Both the position numbers and the translations under genes were made by a program. From assembly GCF_910592395.1 (NCBI RefSeq), contig NC_088316.1, positions 18,476,001 to 18,540,000 on the forward strand: a stretch of DNA of 64,000 nucleotides. The letters are read 5' to 3'. The DNA is from Lineus longissimus (Eukaryota > Nemertea > Pilidiophora > Heteronemertea > Lineidae). The notes below the pieces were generated by a model that ran no database searches, was not told the DNA's origin, and saw only the letters and a list, made by a program, of their open reading frames with translations. Below, one piece after another: positions 48,875 through 63,008 of the stretch (position 1 is the stretch's first letter; every line of letters starts with the position of its first letter).

Positions 48875-51800
48875 TCAATCCTCTTGCTTATTGGAGCCAC
48901 TGCCACCTGGAAAGCAAAGGATATTTGAGAAAAATCATTCCACTAATTTCTGGAGCAATTTTGTGTGAGAATTCCTGTCCAGCAAATTCTACTTGATACC
49001 AGAATCGGCTCTCCCCATTAGATTGGCAAGTTTCAAGCGAAAAAGCAGTTTTCAGCTCAAAAAGACCAACCTTCAGCTCATTTTACTCTGCATGTTTTGC
49101 AGAGGGCCCTTTTAAGAGCAGCATGAAACAGTAATGTTAAATATAGAGGAAGGCCTGTAGAGCTTCTCTGCCTAGTCAGTCTCATTATCTTGTGAAATAA
49201 GTAGTTTTTTCCCTAATTTTTTTTGGTCATTTGGTAAGCTGTTATTGCTCAGCGTGGTTTTCTTCTTAACATGAGATTCTTACCGTTATTGCCATTCTAA
49301 CATTCATCCGGCTTGCAGTATTTGGAACAATTTATCCACATGTATTCATTGCCCGGTTTGCACTGGCCTGTTTCTGCCCACATCTTACAGTCTTTATGAT
49401 TATCTGTGCATTTAGCTGAAATCAGATCAACATGATTTTAGCCTAGTGATTATCAAGGCGCATTTGCTGAAACACGAAGATCATCTTAGTGATTGCTATT
49501 TTTCAGTTGGTCAGCTTGAAGGGCGGGACACAGAGAAGGTGGGATTGAGAGTGTTCAGCGGCTGGTCAGCGTAAAGGGGCACAGAAGGTGGGATTGAGAG
49601 TGTTCAACGGCTGGCTAGCGTGAAGGGGCACAGAAGGTGGGATTGAGAGTGTTCAACGGCTGGTCAGCGTGAAGGGGCACAGAAGGTGGGATTGAGAGTG
49701 TTCAACGGCTGGTCAGCGTGAAGGGGCACAGAAGGTGGGATTGAGAGTGTTCAGCGGCTGGTCAGCGTAAAGGGGCACAGAAGGTGGGATTGAGAGTGTT
49801 CAACGGCTGGTCAGCGTGAAGGGGCACAGAAGGTGGGGTTGAGAGCGTTCAACGGCTGGTCAGCGTGAAGGGGCACAGAAGGTGGGATTGAGAGCGTTCA
49901 ACGGCTGATCAGCGTGAAGGGGCACAGAAGGTGGGATTGAGAGTGTTCAACGGCTGGTCAGCGTGAAGGGGCACAGAAGTTGGGATTGAGAGTGTTCAAC
50001 GGCTGGTCAGCGTGAAGGGGCACAGAAGTTGGGATTGAGAGCGTTCAACGGTTGGTCAGTTGGAAAAAACGTGCCTCTTATTCAGTGTCCGCAGAAAGAA
50101 ATATCGTCCACCAAAAAGGTTCTTACCTTGTGTACCAGTGGTTCCACCAGGTCTTCCGCCACATTCTTCCGGCTTGCAGTACTTGGAACAGTGTTTCCAC
50201 ATGTAATCATTGCCCGGTTTGCACTGGCCTGTTGCTGCCCACATCTTACAGTCCTTATGGTCATCGGTGCATTTGGCTGAAATACCAAGGCAGTGGTTAA
50301 GTTGTAGCAAGAGAGGCCTAGCAAAAATCGGTATCTTATTTTTGGCAAAGCCATAACGGCTGAACCCTGCTGACTTTGTTGGACTGTTACGGGCATTTAG
50401 GGCCCATTAAACTCATCAGACATTTCCTTCTATAGACTGGTTGCCGACTACAAGGAGGTACAGGTGTTGATAGACACAGAGAAAGTGAGATTGAGGGTAG
50501 TATTCAACGGCTGGTCAGCCTGAAGGGGCGCAGAGAAAGTGGGATAGAGAGTGTTCAACGGTTGGTCAGTTGGAAAAAACGTGCCTCTTATTCATGTCCT
50601 CAGAAAGAATATTTGTCCATGAAATTGAAAAAGGTTCTTACTTTGTGTACCGGTGTTTCCGCCACATTCTGATAACTTGCAATATTTGTAGCAGTTGCTC
50701 AACATGTATCCTGGGTTGGCCTCACATTGTCCTGTTTCTGCCCACACCTTACAGTCCTCATGATTATCGGTGCATTTGACTGTAATACCAGTGGCAGTGG
50801 TTAAGTTGTAGCAAGAGAGGCAAGGGGGAATCGGCTGAACCCTGCCGACTTTGTAGGACTGTTACGGACATTTAGGGCCCATTAAACTCATCAGACGTTT
50901 CCTTCTTATAGACTGTTTGCCGACTATTAAGGAGGTACATGTGTTGATATATCTGTATTATTTTCAGCAAAAGATACCCCGTTTGTGGATTTTCTTGCGA
51001 TATATATCTCAGACAAACGCTGACACCCTTTTTGAGAAATTCTCAGGAGTATAGTAGTATAGTACTAGTATAGTATAGTATAGTTTAGTATAGTAGTATA
51101 GTATAGGACCCTACTAAAGCATGAAGCCAGATAAGAAAACCTTCCATCACCTGCAGGGGCGGTAGTGCCGCCGGATCCACCGCCTGTATTTCCAACCCCA
51201 CCGCACTCCGCATCGCACGCTTTGCCGCAGTGACGATTCATCCAGACAGCATTGGCGGAACATTCTCCACGCTTTGCCCAATCGTCACACGATTCGTCAG
51301 GATTCATGTTTTCACATTTTGCTGTAAAGGAAGTGTTCACATTGTAAATATTCCAGAACTAGGCAATTAGATACTGTAAATGAAGTGTTCACATTGTAAA
51401 TATTCCAGAACTAGGCAATTAGATACTGTAAATGAAGTGTTCACATTGTAAATATTCCAGAACTAGGCAATTAGATACTGTAAATGAAGTGTTCACATTG
51501 TAAATATTCCAGAACTAGGCAATTAGATACTGTAAATGAAGTGTTCACATTGTAAATATTCCTATTGCTAATGGGTACCTCTTAATGGAATTGATGATAT
51601 AATTGTAATATTCTATTCCATAAAGGTACTTACGCCATCCTGGGTCTTTAACAACTATAAGCAAAGAGATAAAGGAAACGTTTTAGTTATGTCAATTTCG
51701 TGAAGAGTTTTAACATTCAAGGAACTGAAAAATGGTCAAAAAGTCAAGAGTAGGCCAACAGCTGACAAGTTTGCTCCTGCCGACACGTCGCCTTCTGATC

Positions 51801-54800
51801 GGAATAGGCGACTTCTGACGCACAACACCGATGTATCGACAAGGGTTTGCAACCCCAACTTGATCTTAGTTGAAAGTCTTCTTCGTTTAACTCAATAGGC
51901 AAGAGGCAACAATCTAAAGTGACTATAGTGTTTGACATAGGAAGTGTTCATGAAAGCAACATTTTGACATAACCATCCATTGGAAAGCTCTTGATTGGCC
52001 CAGTGAGGGCAGTCTGATATTAACATTAGTTTGCGATTGCTCAACTATAGATCTTATGAAAATATAAAAACTGAAATGTCACTTACTTCTCTCGCCTGCT
52101 TCACACTTTCCACAAGTCAACCTGCAGTTGGTCTTCATCCAGCTAGGATTATTCTCACATTCGCCTTTGTCATACCAGAATTTGCACATGTACTCGCCAG
52201 AAACGTCAGCACAGATTTTCTCTGGAAAGAAAACGTAAAATGAATGTGTAGCAAGAGTGTCCGTTACTTACGATTGATTAATACACGTAGTCCATTAAGT
52301 TTATATGAGAATGTCCTTCTACGTTCGTTCTGTAGTTCGGTGGCTTTTTCTCCTGGAAGTATTCCTCTTCCTAGGAGGCAGTGTTTTTCAATGCCATTAT
52401 GACTAGGTGCCTACTGGTTTAATGGCCTCGTGACTCCGTCCTCGGCCAGGGTAGGTGTTACTATCCACCTGGATGGGGTCTTTTGCTCTCCCTGGCATGG
52501 GCACCAGGTGCAAGGAACCTAGGTTACTTCTCATCAAAAGTCACTTTCAACACTTGTCTCGTACCTGTCGTAAGGAGGTGGCATGACCTACAGGACTTGG
52601 CACAGTTGTACCTCGTGAAGCCAGCATTGGCGTCGCATTCACCACTCTCAACCCATCGTCGACATTTGTCCTCTTCCAACAAGTCACGGCAATCTGAAGA
52701 AAATCAAATATGAAATTCTCAAAGAAATGTTACGCAAATTGCCACAAGATTGATTGCCTCAACCATAGACCCTGTACATACTAGTATATTCAAAACATAA
52801 GCTATACTGTGATTACTTTACAACCCATCCCATGGAGTTTCTTTTCTCAAATAGTTCGTCATTACGCCAAAACAGGAATTTCTGTCTTCTATTTCTGTCT
52901 TCCATCTCTCCTCCTGCAGCTCACTGAAAATGTAACTTACTTGCTTGGAGGTCTTCAGGGGCACCGCACTTGTTACAAGAACTGGCACAGAACATCAGGT
53001 ACCAACCAAGATTGAAGTCACAGCTTCCGCCGTCCGCCCAAGAATTGCATGCACCGTCATCCCCAAGCAGATTCTTGCAGGGTCCTTTGGGACAAATCAA
53101 CGTCATTTGCAATGATTATCTATCGAAATTTATACAAACTTTCCCTTTCAGAGCAATACGCTTGAGCGGCTCTTGTTTAGAATCATCCTGTGTCAGCTAA
53201 CGTGAAAAGGCACCCAACGAGAACGCAAAATAAGGCACATGTTCTCGATTTTAACTAATTGTATCTCTTTTCTACCAACATATTCCCTCGCCCTTAATCA
53301 TTTGGCACGCTAGGTACCAGTGGTTACAAGAAGATATCCCCCCTCCCCCAAATAGGTTCTTGCACTCAAATTCATGCAACTCGTTCTTGCATCGACCTAC
53401 CTCTGACTCCATAATCACAGCTGTTGCAGGCCTTCTTGCATTCCTTCCTGACTTTCCTTGCGTCGGTGGAGCAGCCTCCATCAAATGCAAGCTTCGAGCA
53501 CTCGAAGTCATCCAACTCGTTTTCGCATTTCCCTGAAGAGATGGAATGGGATTGGGTATTAAGAAAGAATGAGAACTACAAAATGTAGAAGTGGTACAAG
53601 ATATGTTATTAGGATGAACAAATAATGTCTTTCACTATAATACCGCACATGTCCTATTTTTCTTCTTCAGCGTCCGCTCTGCACTCAAAGGTGCAGTTGT
53701 CCATGAGGTAAGTATTCCTTCTTCAAAAGTTTAAAACCTTGTTTTTTAAGAGTGTATATTGGAAGCTTACCCTGGTTAAAGTCGCAGGAGTTACATGACG
53801 CCTGGCAGTTCTCCCTCATCCAGAAAGCCCTTGTCAGATCGTCATCATTACACTGGCCCTCGCGAGACCATTTAAAGCATTCATCCTCATTCTTGTGAGT
53901 GTTCTCGCACTTGCCTACAAAAATACACAAATTGTATGGAAGTTATTTAAAAACGACGTATTTGTTAGAACATTACTCTACTAACAAATATCATGGTGTC
54001 TTGCTAGTTCCCGTGAATACATTTTCTGAAGTTTTACTCAAAATATCCTACGCTTTACAAAGGGAATGTCTCTACGTTTATTAACCCTTGCCGGTTCGGC
54101 TATCGATCCCCATGAAAGATGTGTCCTGGGGTCGACGCTATCAAGATTTACCCTGAAAACCCTTTGATAAGGCGTAGAACAATTGAAATGTAGGCCTAGA
54201 TGTGAGCGGGCTTTGTTTACAGACAATTGAATAGACCTTTTATCTGTGAGGTAAGGGGGCAGAATAACACAGTGTCAGTATAGTGCTTACCTCTGGTGAT
54301 GTAGCCGCATGTTCCGCATGAGTCCGGGCATTTGTTCTTCATCCATTCAGGATTAGCATCGCATTCACCACGTTTCTTGAATGCATCGCACGAATGGTCG
54401 AATTCCAAGTTCTTGCACTGTCCTGAAAGCAATTCCCACAGTTATATACAGTTATGATGGTTAGGTGTACCATTAGTAGTTATGATAGCTTAGTTATACA
54501 TGTAATTACGTTGTGATAGTTAAGTTATGATAGTTACAGTTCAGGATACTGTAAACCGGGCAACTTTCGTGCCACTTTATTTTGGCGATTCGCGAAATCT
54601 CAGAAAGAAAAATTGATAAGAATGGATAAGCCCGCCAGAGCAGGCCAAACTATACCATCAAGTAAATTAAATGACTGTTCCGTGGCTGTAATAACCATTT
54701 CAAGCATAACCTATATGAACTTACCCCACTCACTGTTACAAGTTCCGCAAGACTTCTTGCACTGCCTCTTCATCCATGATGGATACTTGTCACAGTCGCC

Positions 54801-57800
54801 AGCGGCAGCCCAGGCATCGCACCTGGCGTCGTCGAAATACTGGTTGTAGCACTCGCCTGGTGATAAGAAAGACTTGTAGTCATAACTGAGGAGAGTACTT
54901 CTTACATATCATCACGAAGCACCAAGATTTATGAAAGACTAGCTTAGAGCAACGACATGCTTCCCCCACCCGACTGAATATTGTCTGTGGGCGTGACGGA
55001 CAGTCTGCAGTGTTTTGTGACGGTAATGACCAATAATTGTTCAGCACTATCGGAGAAGTTTCACCATTAATATCATCATCAATATTGGCATCACTTTATT
55101 TCTTACCTGGTTGACCCTTGATGCGATCTTCCATGCCATACATGGCACATCGATCACAGGCTTTCCTGCACTTGAAGTTCATGAAATCATAACGCATGTC
55201 GCAGTCTCCCTTATGGGCTCGCTCGTAGCATTCCTCTTCGTCGTTGTGTTCATTGATACAGTGGGAATCAAAGTAAGCTGGAAGTACAGATGAATAGTTT
55301 AGATCCAAGATGCACCATTGAACTCGTTAATATCTCAAGCCATTTAGGAGCTCATCAATACCCTTAATGACAAAATATGTTTGTGGAGATGCCTCCTTGT
55401 ACCAATGATTCAGGTGTCTCAGATGAGTAAGAGGAAGGGGACATGTATGGAGAAGATGGTTCTAGAGTTTTCTTTTCTTTGGCAAATAGCAGTTTATTAT
55501 TAAAATGAATAACTTACATTTAGGTGTAACACATTTGCATTCCTTGTTGACAAAACCACCTTCACAGGAAATCTTAGGACATTTTTCTGAAGAGCAAAGT
55601 TTGCATATTTAGTGCAGTTAGAATTTTTTTATTTATACCTTAACTGTTAACCGTAATATTTTCGTGCCTATTTGCTTTTTTGATCCGCAAAATCTTTGTC
55701 TTAGTGTAACGTGTCACGGATATCTTACGAGTCACCTGTCCCAAGTATGTTTGTTGACCTAATGATCGAGGCTTGAGAAGACCTGACTCAAGGCGAAAAT
55801 TGACATCACGAATCCTATGCAGGTCTTCTTCGGAAATGACATAGTTCTTATAAAGTGACGAGTTACAATTAGTGACAAGGTGTACTCTCTGTAAAGCCAG
55901 CCTCACAAACCTGCGCATTTGTACATCCTATTGACGATCATTACATCGGTGAATGACATCTGAGAGATCCACACATCACCAATCCATGGCTCCTTAGCCT
56001 TGTTACGTGGTACGATCGTCTGTCCGCCAGTTTGGCTGAAAGCCTGAAAACAAAAGAGAAGTCGTTAAAGCGAGGGGGGCATAGCCCAGTGTTTTACACT
56101 GCTGGCCACTACGCCAATGGACCCAAGTTCGAGTCTGGGGAGATCCTGAAATTTGCTTCTTCGAATTTCTCCATTGGAATTGAAGGACCAAAAACTGGAC
56201 CTTCACAACTCTTAAGAACCACTTGTCTGTCAGATGTAGACTGCCTAGTCAGTCCGTTTCGTCATCCTATTCATACTGGTTAATAGTGAGGGACGAGGCC
56301 CGTCAACTGCGTCTGGGGTGTAGTCAGATAAGGCCGGTCGACATTATGAACTGCATGAATGGTAGATAGGATATCTTGCCATTTCTACTGATTTTGAAGA
56401 AAATTTCTAACCTTTATTTCATAATGCATAACCGATGAGTAATCATATCCGATGCCAAATCGATCGAGCTCGGAAGTCTTGTATTTGCTGAAGGCGCTAT
56501 AAAAGGCTGCGTTGACATTGTTCCAGTTAATCTTGATATATTGGTCTCTCTCCGGTAGTTGATGCTCATGGACCAGGCCAATGGCGTGACCGATCTCGTG
56601 CCAGTACAGACCTTTCTGTGAACGGAAGTAAACAAGACCGGGATCAAGCAATGGCTGCTTTTATCATGGCCCCATTCAAAGACTGACCGGCCAGGTTGAT
56701 TTTAAAAAGATCCTTTCTGCTATTAGCACTTGCAATTTTGCAGATGTTTGCAAAATCTGAGAACAGAAATTTGTTTGAAGCATCCAAACACTTGAAAGTT
56801 AATGCGTAAAGTAAATAACTAAATTCAAGATCTAGATGGCCTTGTTTGAAAAGAGATGATGCAGAAAAGTGACGGTGCGGCTGCAGCATCCAAGTCTGAA
56901 AAGTTGCGATGCTGATTTCTGAACGGAATCTTTCTCTTATAACCCTAATATAGGGGCCACAAACAAATGGGGATGAAGTGCTCAGAGCTAGCCTTCGCCA
57001 GTAAATTGAGGGGAAACGAAATTCAAGATGGTCACCATTGCACCCAACTTACCCATCTGCAACCATTTTGATCCAAATTCAGGTCTTGTGATCCACCGAC
57101 CATACCAAGTTGAGAATTACATCTGAAAAAGATAACGGCTGACTAGAACATGGAACCATCGGTTCAAGAAGGCATCTCTCTTCTCCATACATGTTCCCTT
57201 CCACTTACTCATCTAATGTAACAGACCTGGAACCATTAGTATTGGTATTCTTTACCTCTTACTCATTTTTCCTCTTACCCTTGTCCCTGTCTGAAGAGCA
57301 CTTTGTTGACATCCGATGAGGTAGCTGGTCTAAACTTGAGACAGGTGTCAGCCTCGTACACGTCCATGGCCTCCCGGATCTCCTTCTTCTGGTGTTCGGC
57401 TGTAAAACAGAATGCATCAGGTTGGTATTCACAGCATGGGTTGACACATCATCTACAATACCAAGACACTCTAACTTACAGTAGTAAATATGCCCCTTGG
57501 GCAACAATGATAACATTTCGGTGCAAATAAGTTCAGTTGAACAATAAGCTGTTATTTGTAAAAACTCTTTGCGGTCAGAAGAAGACCAAAACACTTTTTT
57601 TCACTTCAATCTCTATTTCGTGAATAAATTCATATCATTATTTACCAATTAACCTCCTCCCTGCTCTGCGTATCATTATATTTGTTCATTATAATTACTC
57701 CCTTGAGGAGAAGCAGGTCAATTAGCCATTTTAAAGGCGGGAAGATGTACTCACTATAGTCATTTCCATTGAAGGAGTAGGGTACAACATTGTTGGTCCA

Positions 57801-58969
57801 CCTGAACTTCTCTCCCTTCCAGGCCTTCCTCTTGGTTCTGCCGTTGGCCTCACTGAAAACACCTTCAAATTAAACCTAATGCCAAATATATATCACCGGA
57901 ATGAGATAGGTATCTAAAGCACCCTTTGGAGATGATTCTTTCGGGGTAAATTTTGGTTTCCTGCGGTTGTCTACCGGATCAGCACTTAGGGTATGATAAA
58001 GTCCTATCTATCTTTGGTCGGTAACACCTTTTGATAAAATCAGTTTGTCACTATCTTTAACGTTAACTTTAACTTGGTGTTAGGTCTAATGGGTTTACAG
58101 AAGGAGATAACGCCAAGCTAAGTTGATGCTAACGTTATAGTGACTAAACTTGAAACCCTGCAGTCAAGACGATTTGTCTTTTCTGCATGTACACAGGATG
58201 TCACAAAATAGTGGCAGAGAGAATATGGCTGTGTCTGTGTGGAGAATGTATACTCACGTGTCAAAGAGCATTTCATGTTGCTCCTCGGTGAGGATCAAAT
58301 CAAGTTCTTTTTCAACCGTTCCATTCTTGGGCACAGATGGCAAACCTGGATAGAAAGCGTGTGGTTTTTGAAGAGCTCCAAGCTGATTCCTTCTACTAAA
58401 AGTATGAAAACTGATTTACCAGTGTCGCGTAGGACTTATGATGACACACAGATTGCAAAACCTGCTTTTTATTTGAGATTCTATGCACTAGGAACTTACT
58501 TATGAATGGCACCTCTCCTCTTCCATTGTAAGTTGGTGGCCCTGCAGGTGGAAGTGGTGGGCCACTAGGCATGTGGACAGGTCCACCTGCTACCAGTCCT
58601 ACAAACTGAAAGTTAAAGATAAGGCAGAACAAATCATGAATGTATTTTTGATACCAATTACGGACAAAGTCGAATATAATTAAGTTATATTTATATTGTT
58701 CATCCTCCCACCGACAAAGGAAGTTTGGCAGATATGCCCGTTATACACATGTAAAATAATTGGTGTAGTCTTAAGAGACCGAGGAGAAACAACTGCAACT
58801 TGGCTGATGATTAACCTGACCACGATAGCATTCAAAAAGGGTGAAAGCAACTTAGGAAATTCGCATGACTTCTACAATCTTTTTCCAACTGAAGAAAAAC
58901 ATGAGAAGTTGCCAAGCTTTGCCAGAGCAGATCATCTTTACTAACCAGTAAGCCAATGAATGATATCAT
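48875..58969 (-). CDS. Secreted astacin metalloprotease with twelve ShK domains
   Basis: An extracellular zinc endopeptidase of 876 residues to the first stop (49297). Signal peptide MISFIGLLFVGLVAGG, Pro-rich propeptide, furin-like RTKR before the mature start, astacin domain with HEIGHAIGLVHEHQ (zinc ligands; His175, Glu176, His179, His185) and Met-turn SVMHY, a Cys-rich linker, then twelve six-Cys ShK modules. Exons on the - strand: 58969-58946, 58605-58500, 58345-58258, 57852-57755, 57399-57279, 57122-57053, 56615-56412, 56043-55911, 55586-55518; ShK exons 55277-55107, 54856-54725, 54422-54291, 53914-53771, 53532-53401, 53084-52941, 52693-52565, 52221-52087, microexon 51654-51634, then 51321-51151, 50779-50642, 50276-50127 and 49415-49284. 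Every ShK exon is phase 1-1, so each can be duplicated without breaking the frame. The last exon contains an in-frame TAG; a further exon from 48906 would end at TGA 48875. ShK is named after a sea-anemone peptide; here it is an accessory, probably substrate- or matrix-binding module. Confidence 0.93.
49511..50060 (+). repeat. 49-bp tandem repeat, about 11 copies
   Basis: The units contain gtcagcgtgaaggggcacag and ggtgggattgagagtgttca. Copies differ by a few bases (caacggct or cagcggct; agtg or agcg). Degenerate copies recur at about 50480-50570 next to the neighbouring ShK exon, showing that the repeat was copied together with that exon-intron unit. Confidence 0.92.
51048..51105 (+). repeat. 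Short (TATAG)n-type repeat
   Basis: Irregular copies of tatagta / agtatag, a simple-sequence tract in the intron after ShK exon 9. Confidence 0.8.
51340..51562 (+). repeat. 52-bp tandem repeat, about 4.3 copies
   Basis: Near-identical copies of a unit containing gaagtgttcacattgtaaat and ccagaactaggcaattagat. The first copy begins in the intron right next to the acceptor of ShK exon 9. The high identity indicates a young array. Confidence 0.92.
51634..51654 (-). CDS. 21-nt microexon in the astacin-ShK gene
   Basis: On the - strand the sequence ttgcttatag precedes 21 bases encoding VKDPGW plus part-codons, followed by the strong donor gtaagtac. Its length is a multiple of three and its phases match the flanking ShK exons, so it can be included or skipped freely. 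It lies between ShK 8 and ShK 9. Confidence 0.55.
53344..53396 (-). pseudogene. Relic ShK exon fragment
   Basis: Immediately after the donor of the fifth ShK exon, separated by only gtag, the - strand reads GRCKNELHEFECKNLF. This matches the start of ShK 5 (GKCENELDDFECSKL). The remainder of the six-Cys pattern is lost after a G-rich stretch. It looks like the 5' part of a thirteenth ShK exon left by an unequal duplication or deletion. Confidence 0.65.
56075..56285 (+). repeat. tRNA-derived SINE-like sequence
   Basis: The + strand carries catagcccagtgttttacac, like a tRNA A box, and aagttcgagtct, like a B box, about 40 bases apart, followed by an unrelated body. It lies in an intron of the astacin gene. 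No intact tRNA fold is claimed. Confidence 0.5.
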
Positions 58970-59021
58970 CTTGTTTCGATGAAATCAGGGTGCGAAACAG
59001 TCTCATGAGAGAGATGACCGC

Positions 59022-59028
59022 CTTTATA
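59022..59028 (-). promoter_or_regulatory. TATA box of the astacin-ShK gene
   Basis: TATAAAG on the - strand lies about 55 bases before the start codon at 58969, leaving room for a transcription start near 58995 and a short 5' UTR. The spacing is typical of a TATA promoter of a regulated secreted-protein gene. Confidence 0.6.
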
Positions 59029-59775
59029 AGGGTGCAGATGGAGTAGTCCATTTTGAAAATAGGGCCCCGCAACATCATTTCCATAAAATCATCTTTACTT
59101 TGAATGAAATGTCGAAGGGACATTGTGCTCACATGGGGCTACAATGACAGTGGAGAATGCATGATGTGAATTAGATTAACTTTGAATTGCCTTGAAGGCA
59201 CGACTTACATTTATAAGTGCCTAACATCAGTTTTTGTAGAAAACTGCAGCAAATTGGTGTTAGTAAATATACAAGAAAATTAGAACTTTCTGAATAGCTT
59301 TAACATCAAAATCTCCAAGGGTTAAAAGCCTTGCCCGTTACATCGTTCTTAAATAAAAAGGGAAATTTCTCGAACATACTAGTAAATATTTATTGAGTCA
59401 ATAAATATGCATGACCATGAGAGTCAATTAATTGGTCCACATGAGATGGCACGGATATGGTGTCAAGTTACAGAATCCATCAAAGCGGTGTCTTCAGCAC
59501 CTGTTTTTACAGTCTGCAACTCACACCTTAAGCACGGTTTTTAGTGTTGTCCAATTCAAACCTTTATAATAAAGAGAATTGGGTGGGCAAAAGCAGGTGC
59601 ACTGAAATTTACCTAGTAATATCTCGTAATAACTCAAAAAGTGTGAACAATAATTACATGAAAATTACATGACACATCAATCTTGTAGAGACACGTCACT
59701 GGAATACCTGTCAGACCCTGAAGATATAATTGTGTACCCCGGAGAGAAGACCCTTACGAAAATTATCAGGGATTC

Positions 59776-59818
59776 ACCATGGTGAAATCATATTTCACCA
59801 TGGTGAAGTGAATTCACC
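59776..59818. repeat. Tandem palindromes TTCACCATGGTGAA
   Basis: The self-complementary ttcaccatggtgaa occurs twice, with tcata or gtgaa spacers and a further half site (ttcaccat) at the end. Confidence 0.75.
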
Positions 59819-60322
59819 ATATTAAAAAGTTTTTAAATTCAACTCTGAAAGATGAAAACATTTCTAAGTCCAAATATTTTTTTAATTTTTTTTTCTGCTC
59901 AAAGTCATACATCAACCCATGGCGGGATAATACCTCCATGGTCAACCCCATACGTTTCAGCTACGTTGCAGGTCAATTGTCTATGCTGCCACCTTTTAGT
60001 GAGAAGAATAACTAGTAGTCCCGGCAAATGTGGAAAATATTGACGCTGTTTACTTCTTCGCACATTTTGTACACGTTGTAGTGAGTTTCATTCAACTCGA
60101 TCACCACTGAATTAATTCGACAAGTTATGGGGGTTTCAAGTTAGACCAGAAGAAGCTATCATCGATGTGATTATGCATGTTTTGGTCTGTTTCAGTACAC
60201 TAGGGCAGTTGTAGAAATGTTGGTAAAATTGCCGTTTGCTAGGCCTATTTAAGATAAGTTTCCCCTTGTCCATAGCCGGCAGGCCTAGGCCTATCATCAA
60301 CATTTTCTTTTTCAGAAAGGTG

Positions 60323-62069
<1,747 letters not shown>

Positions 62070-63008
62070 GATGACAAATAAGGCAAGTTGCTAATGAGAT
62101 AGATTTCAGCTTTAGTTAAGCTTGCAGCATGCAGGTGGCAACACTGATGTTGCTTAGTGGGGAGCAGATCTGTTCAAGATCTCTTGTGTGCAGTCGTATG
62201 ACCAATACTAAGTTTATGAACAATCTTTATTACATGCGAAGGCAAAATGAGGAATGACAGCCGTTGGGATATAAACATGGTATATATTCATATCAATGGT
62301 GTATACATCCTTAGATTGTGCATCCTAATGTGTGCATGTAAGCATCTTAAGTACGTTAATGTTAAACAAATGAAACATAAGTTCTTATATAGCACTTTAT
62401 ACTGTTCAACTGTACTGTTTCAAAGTGCTTTACATTCCTTCCCCAAACAAACTAGAATCATATCTGTAGAAACCATTGAACTCACATACTGGGCTACACT
62501 AGGCCATTTCTGGCCAGTTGAAGATACTGAGTGGTACTGGCTGAGCCTCAAACCCATGACCTTCCAATCACAAGTCAGACGCACTTCCCAAACAGGCCAA
62601 TACAGACCTGTTTGATGCTTTATACATATAATACTGCTAAGTAACTCTCCATGCTCTATATAATACTGTCAAATGCTTTATAGTTCTTTGCACCAAGATA
62701 CATTCACCAAAATGCCACCACAAACTGATCACTGCAGCTCTTCAATATCATGTCGCAGACAGGTTTTCAAGTCAGGAAGTAGACATTAGTATACAGTATA
62801 CTTAATTATCTATATCATATATGCATCAAATGCCACTTTTCAATCCCTTTCCATCCTCCTACACAGAATATTGTCACTTTTTAAAGATAAGTATAAGATA
62901 CATATTTTGGTCCTTGCGCTAACTGTTGTTTAGAGCCTAAAGGCTATTCCCTTCCATGGAATGTTCGTAACTTTTGAAATGCATAAAAATCCCCGTGACG
63001 AGGATAAG
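62070..63008. other. Convergent region after GTPBP8
   Basis: It contains the 3' UTRs of GTPBP8 and of the - strand gene. A SINE-like segment at about 62385-62620 carries, on the - strand, the B-box-like sequence gtcatgggtttgaggctcag. No gene was recognised. Confidence 0.45.

Larger units (their letters stand above)
58970..60322. other. Intergenic region between astacin-ShK and GTPBP8
   Basis: It holds both promoters (the genes diverge) and the presumed 5' UTR of GTPBP8. A palindrome ttgagtcaa flanked by aatattta/taaatat lies at about 59386-59408, and two tandem palindromes ttcaccatggtgaa at about 59776-59812. Nothing else was recognised. Confidence 0.5.

Noticed and set aside
49511-50060. 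CRISPR-like regularly repeated array
   Set aside because: The copies are contiguous tandem repeats without unique spacers, in an animal intron.
49297-55277. Reading the ShK modules as separate toxin genes
   Set aside because: All twelve are joined in one frame behind an astacin catalytic domain with a single signal peptide, so they are domains of one protease and not free peptides.
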